A stretch of 64,000 nt of DNA from Gillisia mitskevichiae (GTDB lineage Bacteria; Bacteroidota; Bacteroidia; Flavobacteriales; Flavobacteriaceae), in NCBI RefSeq assembly GCF_003634585.1, contig NZ_RBLG01000002.1:62001-126000 (forward strand), read 5' to 3'. Below, piece by piece: positions 34,524 through 43,046 of this stretch. Both the position numbers and the translations under genes were made by a program. The notes under the pieces are model-generated. The model was given only the letters and a program-made list of their open reading frames with translations, was not told where the DNA came from and did not search any database. Each line of letters opens with the position of its first letter. Positions within the stretch are counted from its first letter, which is position 1.

Positions 34524-34973
34524 ATGACTAGATTTTTTCTAGAGATTACATCTATATCTTTTTTCGCTTTTTTTATGACTATTTATGTGAGTTGTAAGGA
34601 GCCTACGGAAATTCATGTAGAAGCTGTGAATTGGAAAACGGTAGAAGTCACAGCAAGTGCGTACAATTCTTTAGCCTATCAAAGCCAAGGGAACCCCAAG
34701 ATTACTGCATGGGGAGATACTTTAAAACCAGGGATGAATGTAATTGCAATTTCTCGTGATCTCCTGAAGAAAGGATTGGTTTATAATACTCCTGTAAAAA
34801 TTGATGGATTATCTGGGATATTTTTCGTGAAAGATAAAATGCATCATCGCTGGAAAAATAAAATAGACATTTATATGGGTAAGGATGTCCAGAAAGCAAA
34901 GAATTGGGGTAGAAAGAAAATAAGTATTCAATATCTTGTCCAAAAAGATTCCTTAGTAGAACATTTGGAATAA
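34524..34973 (+). CDS. 3D-domain lipoprotein (double-psi beta-barrel)
   Basis: I start at the Met that gives MTRFFLEITSISFF, because it leads directly into a lipoprotein-type signal ending IYVSC (Cys about residue 24). A longer in-frame start at 34488 would add an implausible leader. The mature part (about 25-149) has the 3D/RlpA-like pattern: VTASAYNSL, AWGDTLKPGMNVIAISRDLL, VYNTPVKIDGLSGIFFVKDKM and KIDIYMGKD. 3D domains occur in cell-wall lytic transglycosylases and glycan-binding proteins. Enzymatic activity is uncertain. Confidence 0.78.
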   Translation: MTRFFLEITSISFFAFFMTIYVSCKEPTEIHVEAVNWKTVEVTASAYNSLAYQSQGNPKITAWGDTLKPGMNVIAISRDLLKKGLVYNTPVKIDGLSGIFFVKDKMHHRWKNKIDIYMGKDVQKAKNWGRKKISIQYLVQKDSLVEHLE

Positions 34974-35125
34974 GTATCCTATCTAATAAATCTTTTATAA
35001 AATTTCTTATTACTCAATTTATACAACTCTCTCTCTTATATTTCACTTTCTATAGATTTTCTTTAGTTTTACGTTTTATATTAGCCCTTTCTACTTAATA
35101 ATTGAGGCTATTAGTTAAACTAAAT

Positions 35126-35860
35126 ATGAAAGAGAAAATTATTGATTTCTTACGCGAATTGGAATTTATACTAAAAGATAAATTCCATCAATATAATCAT
35201 AAACTGCCTTATATAATATCTATAATTTTAGCGCTAATAGTGGTGGTTGTAGGAATTAATGTTTTTGTTGAATTAACAAACACGCTTAATAGTGACCTTA
35301 TAACTAAATATGATGCTGCTGTTACTAAGTATGTTACTTCATTTAGGACACCCCAGCTAAATAAGATCCTTCAATTTATAACCAATCTTGGAGATCTTTA
35401 TGGATATATTGTTATTACTACAATTTGTTCCCTTTGGTTTTATTTTAAATTTAAAAATTGGCGATACGTGTTACAATTAGTATTTGTAATTATTGTCTCC
35501 GGACTTTCTAATTTAGCTTTAAAGGAAGTTATAAATCGAGCAAGACCAACAGCGGAACATTTGGTTTCTGTACAGACCTTGAGTTATCCAAGTGGACATG
35601 CGATGAGTGCGACAGCCTTTTATGGATTTTTAATTTATCTATTTTATTTTCTTAAGATCAATAAGGGGCTAAAAGCAGCTCTAATCTTTATATGCTCATT
35701 TCTTATAGTGAGCATTGGTTTAAGTAGAATTTATTTAGGAGTGCATTTTCCATCAGATATTGCTGGAGGAATAATTGCAGGAACAATTTGGGTGATGTTT
35801 TGTATCCTTATTTTCAATATAATTGATCTTTTCCGAAGAGAAGAAGAGCGTACATCTTAA
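35126..35860 (+). CDS. PAP2-family phosphatase, membrane-bound
   Basis: A multi-span protein with all three PAP2 phosphatase motifs: KEVINRARP (C1), PSGHAMSAT (C2) and SRIYLGVHFPSDIAGG (C3, catalytic His). About five spans. The ATG at 35126 is chosen over an upstream in-frame TTG (35102). Family members dephosphorylate undecaprenyl pyrophosphate, phosphatidylglycerophosphate or other lipid phosphates; which one applies is not shown. Confidence 0.88.
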   Translation: MKEKIIDFLRELEFILKDKFHQYNHKLPYIISIILALIVVVVGINVFVELTNTLNSDLITKYDAAVTKYVTSFRTPQLNKILQFITNLGDLYGYIVITTICSLWFYFKFKNWRYVLQLVFVIIVSGLSNLALKEVINRARPTAEHLVSVQTLSYPSGHAMSATAFYGFLIYLFYFLKINKGLKAALIFICSFLIVSIGLSRIYLGVHFPSDIAGGIIAGTIWVMFCILIFNIIDLFRREEERTS

Positions 35861-35903
35861 CATTCTTGAATATAATATGCCTAAACCAATTTTCCCAAGA
35901 GAT

Positions 35904-36035
35904 TTAATTAAGGCCTAAATATCCTAAGAGGATCCACAAGATTATAAATACTATAACTATTCCGAAGCAACCACAGCCTCCACCAAATTTTTTTGCACCC
36001 CATCCTGCTAATAGAGCTCTTAAAATATTCTTCAT
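35904..36035 (-). CDS. Small Gly/Cys-rich membrane peptide (43 aa)
   Basis: ATG at 36035, TAA at 35906-35904. The product starts MKNILRALLAGWGAKKFGGG and contains a GCGC cluster followed by one hydrophobic span (IVIVFIILWILLGYL). Short peptides with a GWGAKK-GGG-CGC hinge and a single span are a recurring look in Bacteroidota, so this is probably real, though no function can be given. It lies in the 494-base gap after the PAP2 gene and is convergent with it. Confidence 0.6.
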   Translation of the reverse strand: MKNILRALLAGWGAKKFGGGCGCFGIVIVFIILWILLGYLGLN

Positions 36036-36169
36036 AATCTTTTTTTTTTGATTATTTAAAAATATAAAGACGGCGTAAATATGTTTCTCTGTTTAAGATA
36101 AATTTAGATATTTTAAAAATTTATAATTTTATTTTATCATTATTAATAATATTTAAAATATAATTTATT

Positions 36170-36177
36170 TAATTTTG
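36170..36177 (+). promoter_or_regulatory. -7 element TAATTTTG for the 50-aa membrane peptide
   Basis: TAATTTTG fits TAnnTTTG, in a very AT-rich stretch, 17 bases before the ATG at 36195. Confidence 0.4.
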
Positions 36178-36194
36178 AATAAAATTATTTATTT

Positions 36195-36347
36195 ATGCAA
36201 ATTAGAGACAAGGAAGACAATCAATCTGAAGATTATATTTTACAAGACAACAAGAAGACCAAATTCGGAGTTTTTTTTATTTTAATAGTTTTAGTTATAC
36301 TTGCCGCAGCGGTCGCAATGACTGGAGTTTATTTTGATATTTGGTAA
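36195..36347 (+). CDS. Small single-span membrane protein (50 aa)
   Basis: ATG at 36195, TAA at 36345-36347. Hydrophilic N terminus MQIRDKEDNQSEDY, then a clear hydrophobic span (about 25-42) ending VYFDIW. A -7 element sits 17 bases upstream. It ends 7 bases before the convergent ACT-like gene. Unknown function; the arrangement (promoter, charged head, one span) makes it a reasonable gene. Confidence 0.5.
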   Translation: MQIRDKEDNQSEDYILQDNKKTKFGVFFILIVLVILAAAVAMTGVYFDIW

Positions 36348-36354
36348 TATTAAA

Positions 36355-37005
36355 TTATCTCGATATTTTTATTTCATTAAGTAATAAAAAGGCCTGATTT
36401 ATAAATTCCTTTTCTAAGAATAAAGCAAAGTAATTTGCCGTAGAGATCATCTCAAAAACTGGAATTCCCTCATAAGCTAAGAGTTTAAAAATATAGAAAT
36501 ATAGTCCTACCGTTTTAGAACTATTCTTTGGTAAAGCTATCGTAATACTGGATAGTTCACTTTTTACCGATACTAGCGTTTCCTCTTTAAAAAAATCTGC
36601 TACACTTTCTTTTAAATCTGTAGAGACCAATATATTACTTTCCTGGTAGGTACTGGAATAGTTTAAATAAACCCCAATTTGATCTTTTACAGAATTCATA
36701 AGTAAAGCTTGATTGCCTAATAAAGTGTTGGAATTTAAATAAGTGAATTCTGTAATTCCAGACCTTACCACAATATCTCCCATTTCTCTCAAATTAGCAT
36801 TCTTTAAGAGATTGCGCTGAGGAGCATACCTCCTTAAAGCCATAATTATAGATCCTTGTTTTACAGGTTTTCTTAAAACCTTTTCTACATCTGGTTGTAA
36901 ATGTGCCGCCAGAGCACTAAAATTCAGAAGATCCTTAGAAAGTGCATCGTCTAAAAATGGTTGATGCCTTAGCATATCGTGCACACAAGAGGTTATAGTG
37001 TTCAT
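36355..37005 (-). CDS. ACT-like domain protein divergent from lysC
   Basis: A 216-residue protein not recognised to family level. The C-terminal half carries an ACT-like pattern, SSITIALPKNSSKTVGLYFY... GIPVFEMISTANYFALFLEKEFI... LLNEI, like the amino-acid-sensing domains of aspartate kinases. The N-terminal half (about 1-100) is helical and basic (VLRKPVKQGSIIMALRRYAPQR), which would suit a nucleic-acid or protein contact. It is divergent from aspartate kinase, 100 bases apart, so an amino-acid-sensing regulator is a tempting but unproven reading. Confidence 0.6.
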   Translation of the reverse strand: MNTITSCVHDMLRHQPFLDDALSKDLLNFSALAAHLQPDVEKVLRKPVKQGSIIMALRRYAPQRNLLKNANLREMGDIVVRSGITEFTYLNSNTLLGNQALLMNSVKDQIGVYLNYSSTYQESNILVSTDLKESVADFFKEETLVSVKSELSSITIALPKNSSKTVGLYFYIFKLLAYEGIPVFEMISTANYFALFLEKEFINQAFLLLNEIKISR

Positions 37006-37104
37006 TGTTAAATAATATACATTTTGTGTAAATATATATAAATTCTATTTCTTTTTTTTCCAATTTAAGAACTCTCACTACTTATGCATCTTTAAATTTA
37101 TAAT

Positions 37105-38448
37105 ATGAAGGTTTTAAAATTTGGAGGTACCTCTGTAGGAACTGCAGAGAGTATAAATAATGTTCGAACTATAATTGAATCTGTTCCAGGGTCCAAAATG
37201 ATAGTACTTTCCGCTATGTCTGGCGTAACAAACTATTTGGTTACAATAACAGAAAAGTTGGAAGCGGGGAATCGAGAGCAGGTAGAAGTTCTAAATACTG
37301 CGCTTCAAATTAAACATCTTGAGCTATTAGATAAATTAATTCCTGCTTCAGAAAGAAATAGTAGGGTAAGAAATGGCTTAAATAAGTTATTCGATGAATT
37401 TAATGCCCTTTTAAGCAACGAATTTTCTGAAAACAATGCCAATAGGATTCTAACTTTTGGGGAGACTATGCTTACTTATCTTTTTTCAGAATATTTAGCA
37501 TTTTGTGAGATAAATAATAAACTTCTTGATGCAAAACGATTTATGTATGTTGGTAATCTAGAAAATCCAGATACGGATAAAGTCGCTATTAAAATAGCTC
37601 CTTTATTAGATTCCGGAGAAAGTGAAATGATCTACATAACTCAGGGATTTGTTCGTATAGATAAATTTAATAGGGTAAGTACTTTAAAAAGGGGAGGAAG
37701 TGATTATACTTCAACCATTCTTGGAGCAGCTTTAAATGCTGAAGAAGTACAAATTTGGACAGATATAGATGGCTTTCATAATAACGATCCAAGATATGTA
37801 GAAGATACTCATCCATTGGCTAATCTTACTTTTGAAGAAGCAGCTGAGCTTGCCTATTTTGGGGCAAAAATTTTGCATCCTCAAACCATCTCTCCTGTTA
37901 TAGATAAGAATATTCCTATTTACCTTAAAAACACCTTTACACCTCTGCTGCCTGGAACTAAAATATCCTCGGAGATCAATGAAAGTGGGCTAAAGGCAAT
38001 TTCAGCAAAAGATGGAATTACTGCTATTAAAATTAAATCCAATAGGATGTTGATGGCACATGGTTTTCTAAAGAAAATATTCGAAATATTCGATAATTTA
38101 GAAACCGCTATAGATATGATCACAACATCCGAAATAGCAATTTCTCTTACTATAGACGACACTAAAAATTTAGATCTCATCTTAGATCAATTAAACGGAT
38201 ATGGAGATATAACCGTGGAAATGGATCATAGTATTATATGTATTGTGGGAGAAGGACTTATTAAAGATCCAAATACTTTTAAACTTTTTGAAATTTTAAA
38301 TGAGATCCCTGTACGTATGATCTCTTATGGTGGAAGTTTAAATAACGTTTCCCTTTTAGTTGCAACAGAGAACAAAGTTGCTGCACTAAAAGCATTACAT
38401 AAAACCTTATTTATTCAGAAAGAGAGAGCGAGTGTACCTTCGGTTTAG
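37105..38448 (+). CDS. lysC: Aspartate kinase
   Basis: Phosphorylates aspartate as the entry to lysine, methionine and threonine synthesis. The 447-residue monofunctional kinase has KFGGTSVGTAESI (4-16), RGGSDYTSTILGAAL for the substrate and ATP sites, and two C-terminal ACT domains (about 310-440, including IDMITTSEIAISLTI and VRMISYGGSLNNVSLLV). The ACT domains predict allosteric feedback by an amino acid end product. The upstream 100-base gap separates it from the divergent ACT-like gene. Confidence 0.93.
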   Translation: MKVLKFGGTSVGTAESINNVRTIIESVPGSKMIVLSAMSGVTNYLVTITEKLEAGNREQVEVLNTALQIKHLELLDKLIPASERNSRVRNGLNKLFDEFNALLSNEFSENNANRILTFGETMLTYLFSEYLAFCEINNKLLDAKRFMYVGNLENPDTDKVAIKIAPLLDSGESEMIYITQGFVRIDKFNRVSTLKRGGSDYTSTILGAALNAEEVQIWTDIDGFHNNDPRYVEDTHPLANLTFEEAAELAYFGAKILHPQTISPVIDKNIPIYLKNTFTPLLPGTKISSEINESGLKAISAKDGITAIKIKSNRMLMAHGFLKKIFEIFDNLETAIDMITTSEIAISLTIDDTKNLDLILDQLNGYGDITVEMDHSIICIVGEGLIKDPNTFKLFEILNEIPVRMISYGGSLNNVSLLVATENKVAALKALHKTLFIQKERASVPSV

Positions 38449-38458
38449 AGGTAGGAAT

Positions 38459-39706
38459 TTAAGTATTAAGGGAAGATTTTAAAGTTTCCAGTTCGGTTTT
38501 TACTTCAATATATTTAGATAAATACTGAGTGCTCTTTAACCTGTGATGCATAAGCATTCCGCCAATAAAGTTATTTTCTCTATGTGCAGAAAGTTTCTCC
38601 TTTAAATCTTTTAATTTTTGGTCCATCAGCTTATAATAGAACTCCTTATTATAAAGTTCATTTATAAGCTTAAAGCCATTTAATTGAGATTCTTGCCAGA
38701 TTGCTTTCGTAGTATAAAGATTGATTGCGGATTCTGCAAAGGCTTTTGGATCGTTTTCTATAAATCCATTCCAAGGCAATTCTTTATGCATTCCTTCTGC
38801 ACCAATACTTGTAGTAACGCTGGGAGTTCCACATTGCATAGCTTCGGTAAGTTTGCCTTTTAAACCAGCTCCAAATCTTAATGCAGCTAGACTAACTTTA
38901 GATTTTTTTACAACCTCTTCAGCATCCTTAGCCCAACCTTTTATATAAAAATTCTCTTTTGGATTATTTAATTGAAGAACAGCTGCAGTTGGATATGCTC
39001 CATAAATATGAAGTTCTTCATTTGGAAGTTCCTTTCTAATTAATGGCCAGATCTCTTTTTTTAAATACTTAATAGCATCTACGTTGGGCTTATGTTTGAA
39101 ATTACCAATACTCAGAAAGCCTTTTCGTTCTTCAAAAGAGGGCAGAAGCACCATCTCTTTATTACCTATGTTCTCCAATAAAAAAGGAATATAGAGTAAT
39201 AGATTTTGTGATATATTAAAAGTTTCTTTTAATATATTTATTTCTACTTCAGAAATTATAAGACTTAGATCGCACCTATATATACTTGCTATTTCCCGTT
39301 TAGCCAATTCAGAATTAGTAATAGAATTGGTAGCTTTTAGTTCTTTCTCCCTATAATTTCGTAGAAAATGAAGATCTTCAGTATCCAATATTTTAATAGA
39401 GCTTGGAGAATTCTTGCTAATACGCCATCCAAATTGTTCCTCCATCATAAACCTATCAAAAAGGACGATCTCTGGTTGAAGGTCTTGAATGTAGGTGTCA
39501 AAACTACTGTTATTCAATTCTATTTTTACTGCAGTGATTCCAAGTTCTATAAGATTGGCGGCATTAGTGGAAGCTGCGGCGGTAGTACCAAAAATCACTT
39601 TGTAGTTGGAGGAAGTGAAATATTTCAATAACTGAAGCATCCGTTTTCCTGCGGCAGAAGAATTTGGCTCTGGCCACACATACCCAATCACTAAAACCGT
39701 AGACAT
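38459..39706 (-). CDS. Glycosyltransferase, GT4-like
   Basis: A 415-residue family-1-type (GT-B fold) transferase. The N-terminal Rossmann half starts VLVIGYVWPEPNSSAAGKRM. The C-terminal half has the nucleotide-sugar binding region with FGAGLKGKLTEAMQCGTPSVTTSIGAEGM, including the acidic residue of the E-x7-E-like motif. Acceptor and donor are unknown. It has a -7-like TATTTTTG 10 bases upstream of its ATG and is not in a sugar cluster. Confidence 0.85.
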   Translation of the reverse strand: MSTVLVIGYVWPEPNSSAAGKRMLQLLKYFTSSNYKVIFGTTAAASTNAANLIELGITAVKIELNNSSFDTYIQDLQPEIVLFDRFMMEEQFGWRISKNSPSSIKILDTEDLHFLRNYREKELKATNSITNSELAKREIASIYRCDLSLIISEVEINILKETFNISQNLLLYIPFLLENIGNKEMVLLPSFEERKGFLSIGNFKHKPNVDAIKYLKKEIWPLIRKELPNEELHIYGAYPTAAVLQLNNPKENFYIKGWAKDAEEVVKKSKVSLAALRFGAGLKGKLTEAMQCGTPSVTTSIGAEGMHKELPWNGFIENDPKAFAESAINLYTTKAIWQESQLNGFKLINELYNKEFYYKLMDQKLKDLKEKLSAHRENNFIGGMLMHHRLKSTQYLSKYIEVKTELETLKSSLNT

Positions 39707-39716
39707 CTTTTTTCTT

Positions 39717-39724
39717 CAAAAATA
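39717..39724 (-). promoter_or_regulatory. -7 element TATTTTTG for the glycosyltransferase gene
   Basis: On the minus strand TATTTTTG fits TAnnTTTG and ends 10 bases before the ATG at 39706. Confidence 0.4.
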
Positions 39725-39749
39725 CTTGATTATTCTGAAGTGAAAGAAG

Positions 39750-41564
39750 CTAAACTGTGAAAGTTCCCGAAAGTAGTAAAGAGGCAACTATCCAGAGCAC
39801 TAATGAAACTGAACCACCAATTATTAAAAAATGCTTGAATTTATACATTCCCATTCCATAGATCAAGGTATTGGTTTGATAACCTACAGGTGTGAAAAAA
39901 CTAAAATTGGCTGCAAACATAATTGCCAAAATAAAAGGTTTTGGATCTAGATTCATTGTTGTTGCAATGGTAATGGCAATGGGTGTAATGATAATGGCTG
40001 TAGCATTATTCGAAACAAAGCCACTCAAGATCATGGTAACCAAAAAGAGTATACCAATTATGATGGTGCTGGATTGTTCTGTAAAAAGTGCTAGTAAATG
40101 GCTAGCAATCCACATATCGGCACCGCTATTACTCATTGCTATTCCTAATGGGATCATTCCCGCTAAAAGAAAAATAACTTGCCAATTTATTTGAGAATAT
40201 GCTTTCCCTAGATCAAGACATTTGGTGAAGATCATTAGAAAAACTCCTACTAAAGCACTTTGAAGAATAGGAAATATTGAAAATGCAGATAGTGCCACAA
40301 CCACAATTAAAATTCCTAAAGAAATTAATCGTTTAGATTTTTTCTTAACTTCAATTTCTTGATGTTGTTGAAGGATGGTGATGTTATCTATCTTACCAAG
40401 AGCAGAAAGTGCTTTTGCAGAAACTTCAACTAATAATCTATCTCCTACACGCAGCTCTATCTCGTCCCGTTTCTTACTAAACACCCTATCTTCTGGGTGT
40501 CTGAAACTATTCCTTTTTTTAATGGCTAAAGGAACAGCGCCTTGAAGATCGAAATTCCCAACAGATTTAATACTCTTTCCAATTAATGGTGAATTTGGTA
40601 ACATTAAAATCTCTACAACTTGTATGTTTTCCTCCAAGCCTTCTGCATCTGTAATTGGAAGAATGAACTTTTTATTTTCTTCTTTAATTACTGAAAATCC
40701 TTTGTGCTCTTTAAATAAAACCAGATTTTCTAAGTTACATCTTAAAAGAAGCTGATCTTTTGCTTTAAGAATTGTGTATTTCCCAGGTCTATCGTTAATA
40801 ATTCCATCCCTCTTTAATCTCAAGATCTCCACATCCATATTATCATGAAAAAAGGTATCTATAATTTTTTTGCCTATTACTTCAGAATTGGAATTGATAA
40901 TTACCTTGGTAATATATTCATCTAGATTGTAATCTTTATTGATATCGGTTTTTCCTTTATTAGGCAAAAATTTATATAATAGGCTAACTATGATTATTGT
41001 GATGACAAGAAATAATATTCCATACTTAGTAAATTCAAAAAAGGTAAAACGTTCTACACCTTTCTCAATTGCAATAGCATTTACAATAAGATTGGTGGAA
41101 GTTCCCATTAGAGTACAACTTCCTCCAATAATTCCTGCAAAGGATACGGGTAATAGTAATTTTTCACTTGGGATATTATATTTTGCAGAGAGTTCTGTAA
41201 TAACTTTTATAAATACTATAACTACTGCTGTGGTATTTATAAAGGCAGAAATGCTCCCTGCAATTAGCATAAAAACCGGGATCATTAAATAAATTGGGAG
41301 ACCTTTTAAATTTTTGAGGCCATTAGAAAGCCAACTTATTACCCCATTTGTTTCCAATCCAATTGCAATAATCATTAAAGCTAATACAGTAATCGTAGCA
41401 GGATTGGCAAATCCAGATATAGCTTCTTCTGGAGTTATTAATTTTGTTAGCAGTAGGCTAACCATTATAAAAAAGGCAATTTTATCTACTGGGAAAACTT
41501 CCAACGCAAAAAGAATGATCACGATGGCAAGTATTATAAAAACCAATATAATTTCAATAGACAT
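39750..41564 (-). CDS. SLC13/DASS-type transporter with two RCK_C domains
   Basis: A 604-residue transporter. Membrane halves at about 1-200 and 400-600 flank a soluble middle section with two TrkA/RCK_C-like domains (about 210-290 and 300-390: VEILRLKRDGIIN, LLLRCNLENLVLF, VGDRLLVEVSAKAL). The SLC13 fold carries out Na+-coupled uptake of di- or tricarboxylates, or sulfate. The RCK_C domains suggest gating by a ligand; which one is unknown. Transported substrate cannot be predicted. Confidence 0.88.
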   Translation of the reverse strand: MSIEIILVFIILAIVIILFALEVFPVDKIAFFIMVSLLLTKLITPEEAISGFANPATITVLALMIIAIGLETNGVISWLSNGLKNLKGLPIYLMIPVFMLIAGSISAFINTTAVVIVFIKVITELSAKYNIPSEKLLLPVSFAGIIGGSCTLMGTSTNLIVNAIAIEKGVERFTFFEFTKYGILFLVITIIIVSLLYKFLPNKGKTDINKDYNLDEYITKVIINSNSEVIGKKIIDTFFHDNMDVEILRLKRDGIINDRPGKYTILKAKDQLLLRCNLENLVLFKEHKGFSVIKEENKKFILPITDAEGLEENIQVVEILMLPNSPLIGKSIKSVGNFDLQGAVPLAIKKRNSFRHPEDRVFSKKRDEIELRVGDRLLVEVSAKALSALGKIDNITILQQHQEIEVKKKSKRLISLGILIVVVALSAFSIFPILQSALVGVFLMIFTKCLDLGKAYSQINWQVIFLLAGMIPLGIAMSNSGADMWIASHLLALFTEQSSTIIIGILFLVTMILSGFVSNNATAIIITPIAITIATTMNLDPKPFILAIMFAANFSFFTPVGYQTNTLIYGMGMYKFKHFLIIGGSVSLVLWIVASLLLSGTFTV

Positions 41565-41650
41565 ACCCTATATATTTTAACTTTAAGTTAATTGAACCTT
41601 GGCATAAAAAAATAAAAAATCACAGGTCAAAAAAAGCAGGGCAATGTAAG

Positions 41651-42280
41651 TTAATGCTTATATTTTTCATGTCTTTCTTTGAGCATCTTACAATTAAGAT
41701 CTTTTCTGTTGTTTAGAACTGTTTTTCCAAACCAAGTATGATATTTCTGGGTATCTAAAAAGTCTACATTCAAAGCAAACCATTCTTCATCTGAAAATTG
41801 CTTATTAAAGAAATGTTCCCATTCGGCTCTTAAGCGCTCATTCCTGAAAATATAACTCTCTAAACCTAAGTGATAAAGATCTGCATCACAAAGAATTTTT
41901 TCAGCTTTAGTTTTAGGATTTTGAGGCATTTTAGTTGCCATAATACAATTTTGAACGATCTCTATCTTATTTTTTGGATAATCATTTTCTTGGAGAAATT
42001 TAGTGGCATGAACCACACTTTGTTCTTCATGATTCATGTAGGTTTCTGCCATTCCGGTATCATGGAATAGAGCAGCAATAAGAATTGGTTCTAGTTCAGA
42101 TCCATAAACCTCCTCATAGTTCGCTATTGTTTTTACATATTGGTATACATCATCTGTATGTTGAACGCTATGAAAAGGGAGAGTTTTACACCTGCTATTA
42201 TTTAAAAAATCGATACAGTGCTCATAAGTCTTAGAAACTAAATTCGTTTTATTAAATCCTTTTAAAAAATTTAGAGCCAT
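41651..42280 (-). CDS. HD-domain hydrolase
   Basis: A 209-residue metal-dependent hydrolase with H-HD-D type residues: LPFHSVQHTDDVYQYV, ALFHDTGM (HD pair) and LCDADLYHLG. Family function: phosphohydrolase of nucleotides or related phosphates. No partner gene indicates the substrate. Separate from the HD protein at 3031, which is twice as long. Confidence 0.82.
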   Translation of the reverse strand: MALNFLKGFNKTNLVSKTYEHCIDFLNNSRCKTLPFHSVQHTDDVYQYVKTIANYEEVYGSELEPILIAALFHDTGMAETYMNHEEQSVVHATKFLQENDYPKNKIEIVQNCIMATKMPQNPKTKAEKILCDADLYHLGLESYIFRNERLRAEWEHFFNKQFSDEEWFALNVDFLDTQKYHTWFGKTVLNNRKDLNCKMLKERHEKYKH

Positions 42281-42536
42281 GTGTAAATATTATTTCTGTT
42301 TCTAAAACCTTTATAATGGTTTTGTTTTTTATGATAGTTAGAAATATTAATTGAAAACTTCGTTTCTAAATTTACGAGATTTCAAGTAATACATCAATTA
42401 TTTAATTTATTTAACCTTTTATTATGCTATTAGATTTAAAGCTGAAATATTATAATTTTTACATTTACAAAGCAACAGCTTTAAGTTGATATTATATTAA
42501 ATGTTTCATAATTTCAATAAAAAAAGAAAAATCATT

Positions 42537-43046
42537 ATGAGTAGAGGTTTTGTAAAGGAAGATGATCAAGAAGAAGCACCCTTTATCCCAGCAAGAGCAG
42601 TTTTACCTCCTGGAGAAATAAATTATGTTACTCCCTTTGGTTATGAGAAACTGATAAAGGAAAGAAGTGATCTAGAAAATGATATTTCTAATCTAGATCT
42701 TGAGGAAGGAAAAGAACGAAGACATACTATGGCCATTTTAAATGGTAAATTGAATTTACTAAATGAAAGGATATTATCTTCCCGAATATTGGATCCAAAA
42801 GAGCAACCTCAGGAAGAAGTTAGGTTTGGAGCTTTGATCTCATTTAAATTTTTAACCGGAGAACAACAAGGTGTTATCAAGGAATTTCAGATCGTAGGGG
42901 TAGATGAAGCGAATATCAAAGAGAATAAAATTGCATTTGTAGCTCCTTTAGCTAAGGCATTAACAGGAAAGAAAAGGGCAGAAATAGCAGAAGTCTTTAT
43001 GGCTGGAAAACTTCAGGAATTAGAAATACTTAGTATAAAATATTAG
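42537..43046 (+). CDS. GreA/GreB-family transcription factor
   Basis: A 169-residue Gre-like protein (MSRGFVKEDDQEE start). The first coding Met of the N-terminal conserved region is at 42537; an earlier in-frame ATG at 42501 gives an uncharacteristic Lys-rich leader, so the later start is chosen. The coiled-coil part is about 40-90 and the FKBP-like C-terminal domain (about 100-169) contains VRFGALISFKFLTGEQQG. Such factors bind RNA polymerase and rescue backtracked complexes. It overlaps the convergent usher gene by 4 bases. Confidence 0.85.
   Translation: MSRGFVKEDDQEEAPFIPARAVLPPGEINYVTPFGYEKLIKERSDLENDISNLDLEEGKERRHTMAILNGKLNLLNERILSSRILDPKEQPQEEVRFGALISFKFLTGEQQGVIKEFQIVGVDEANIKENKIAFVAPLAKALTGKKRAEIAEVFMAGKLQELEILSIKY

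Noticed and set aside
42501-42536. A longer start of the Gre factor, at 42501
   Set aside because: The extra residues are Lys-rich and not typical; the family N terminus MSRGFVKED begins at 42537.
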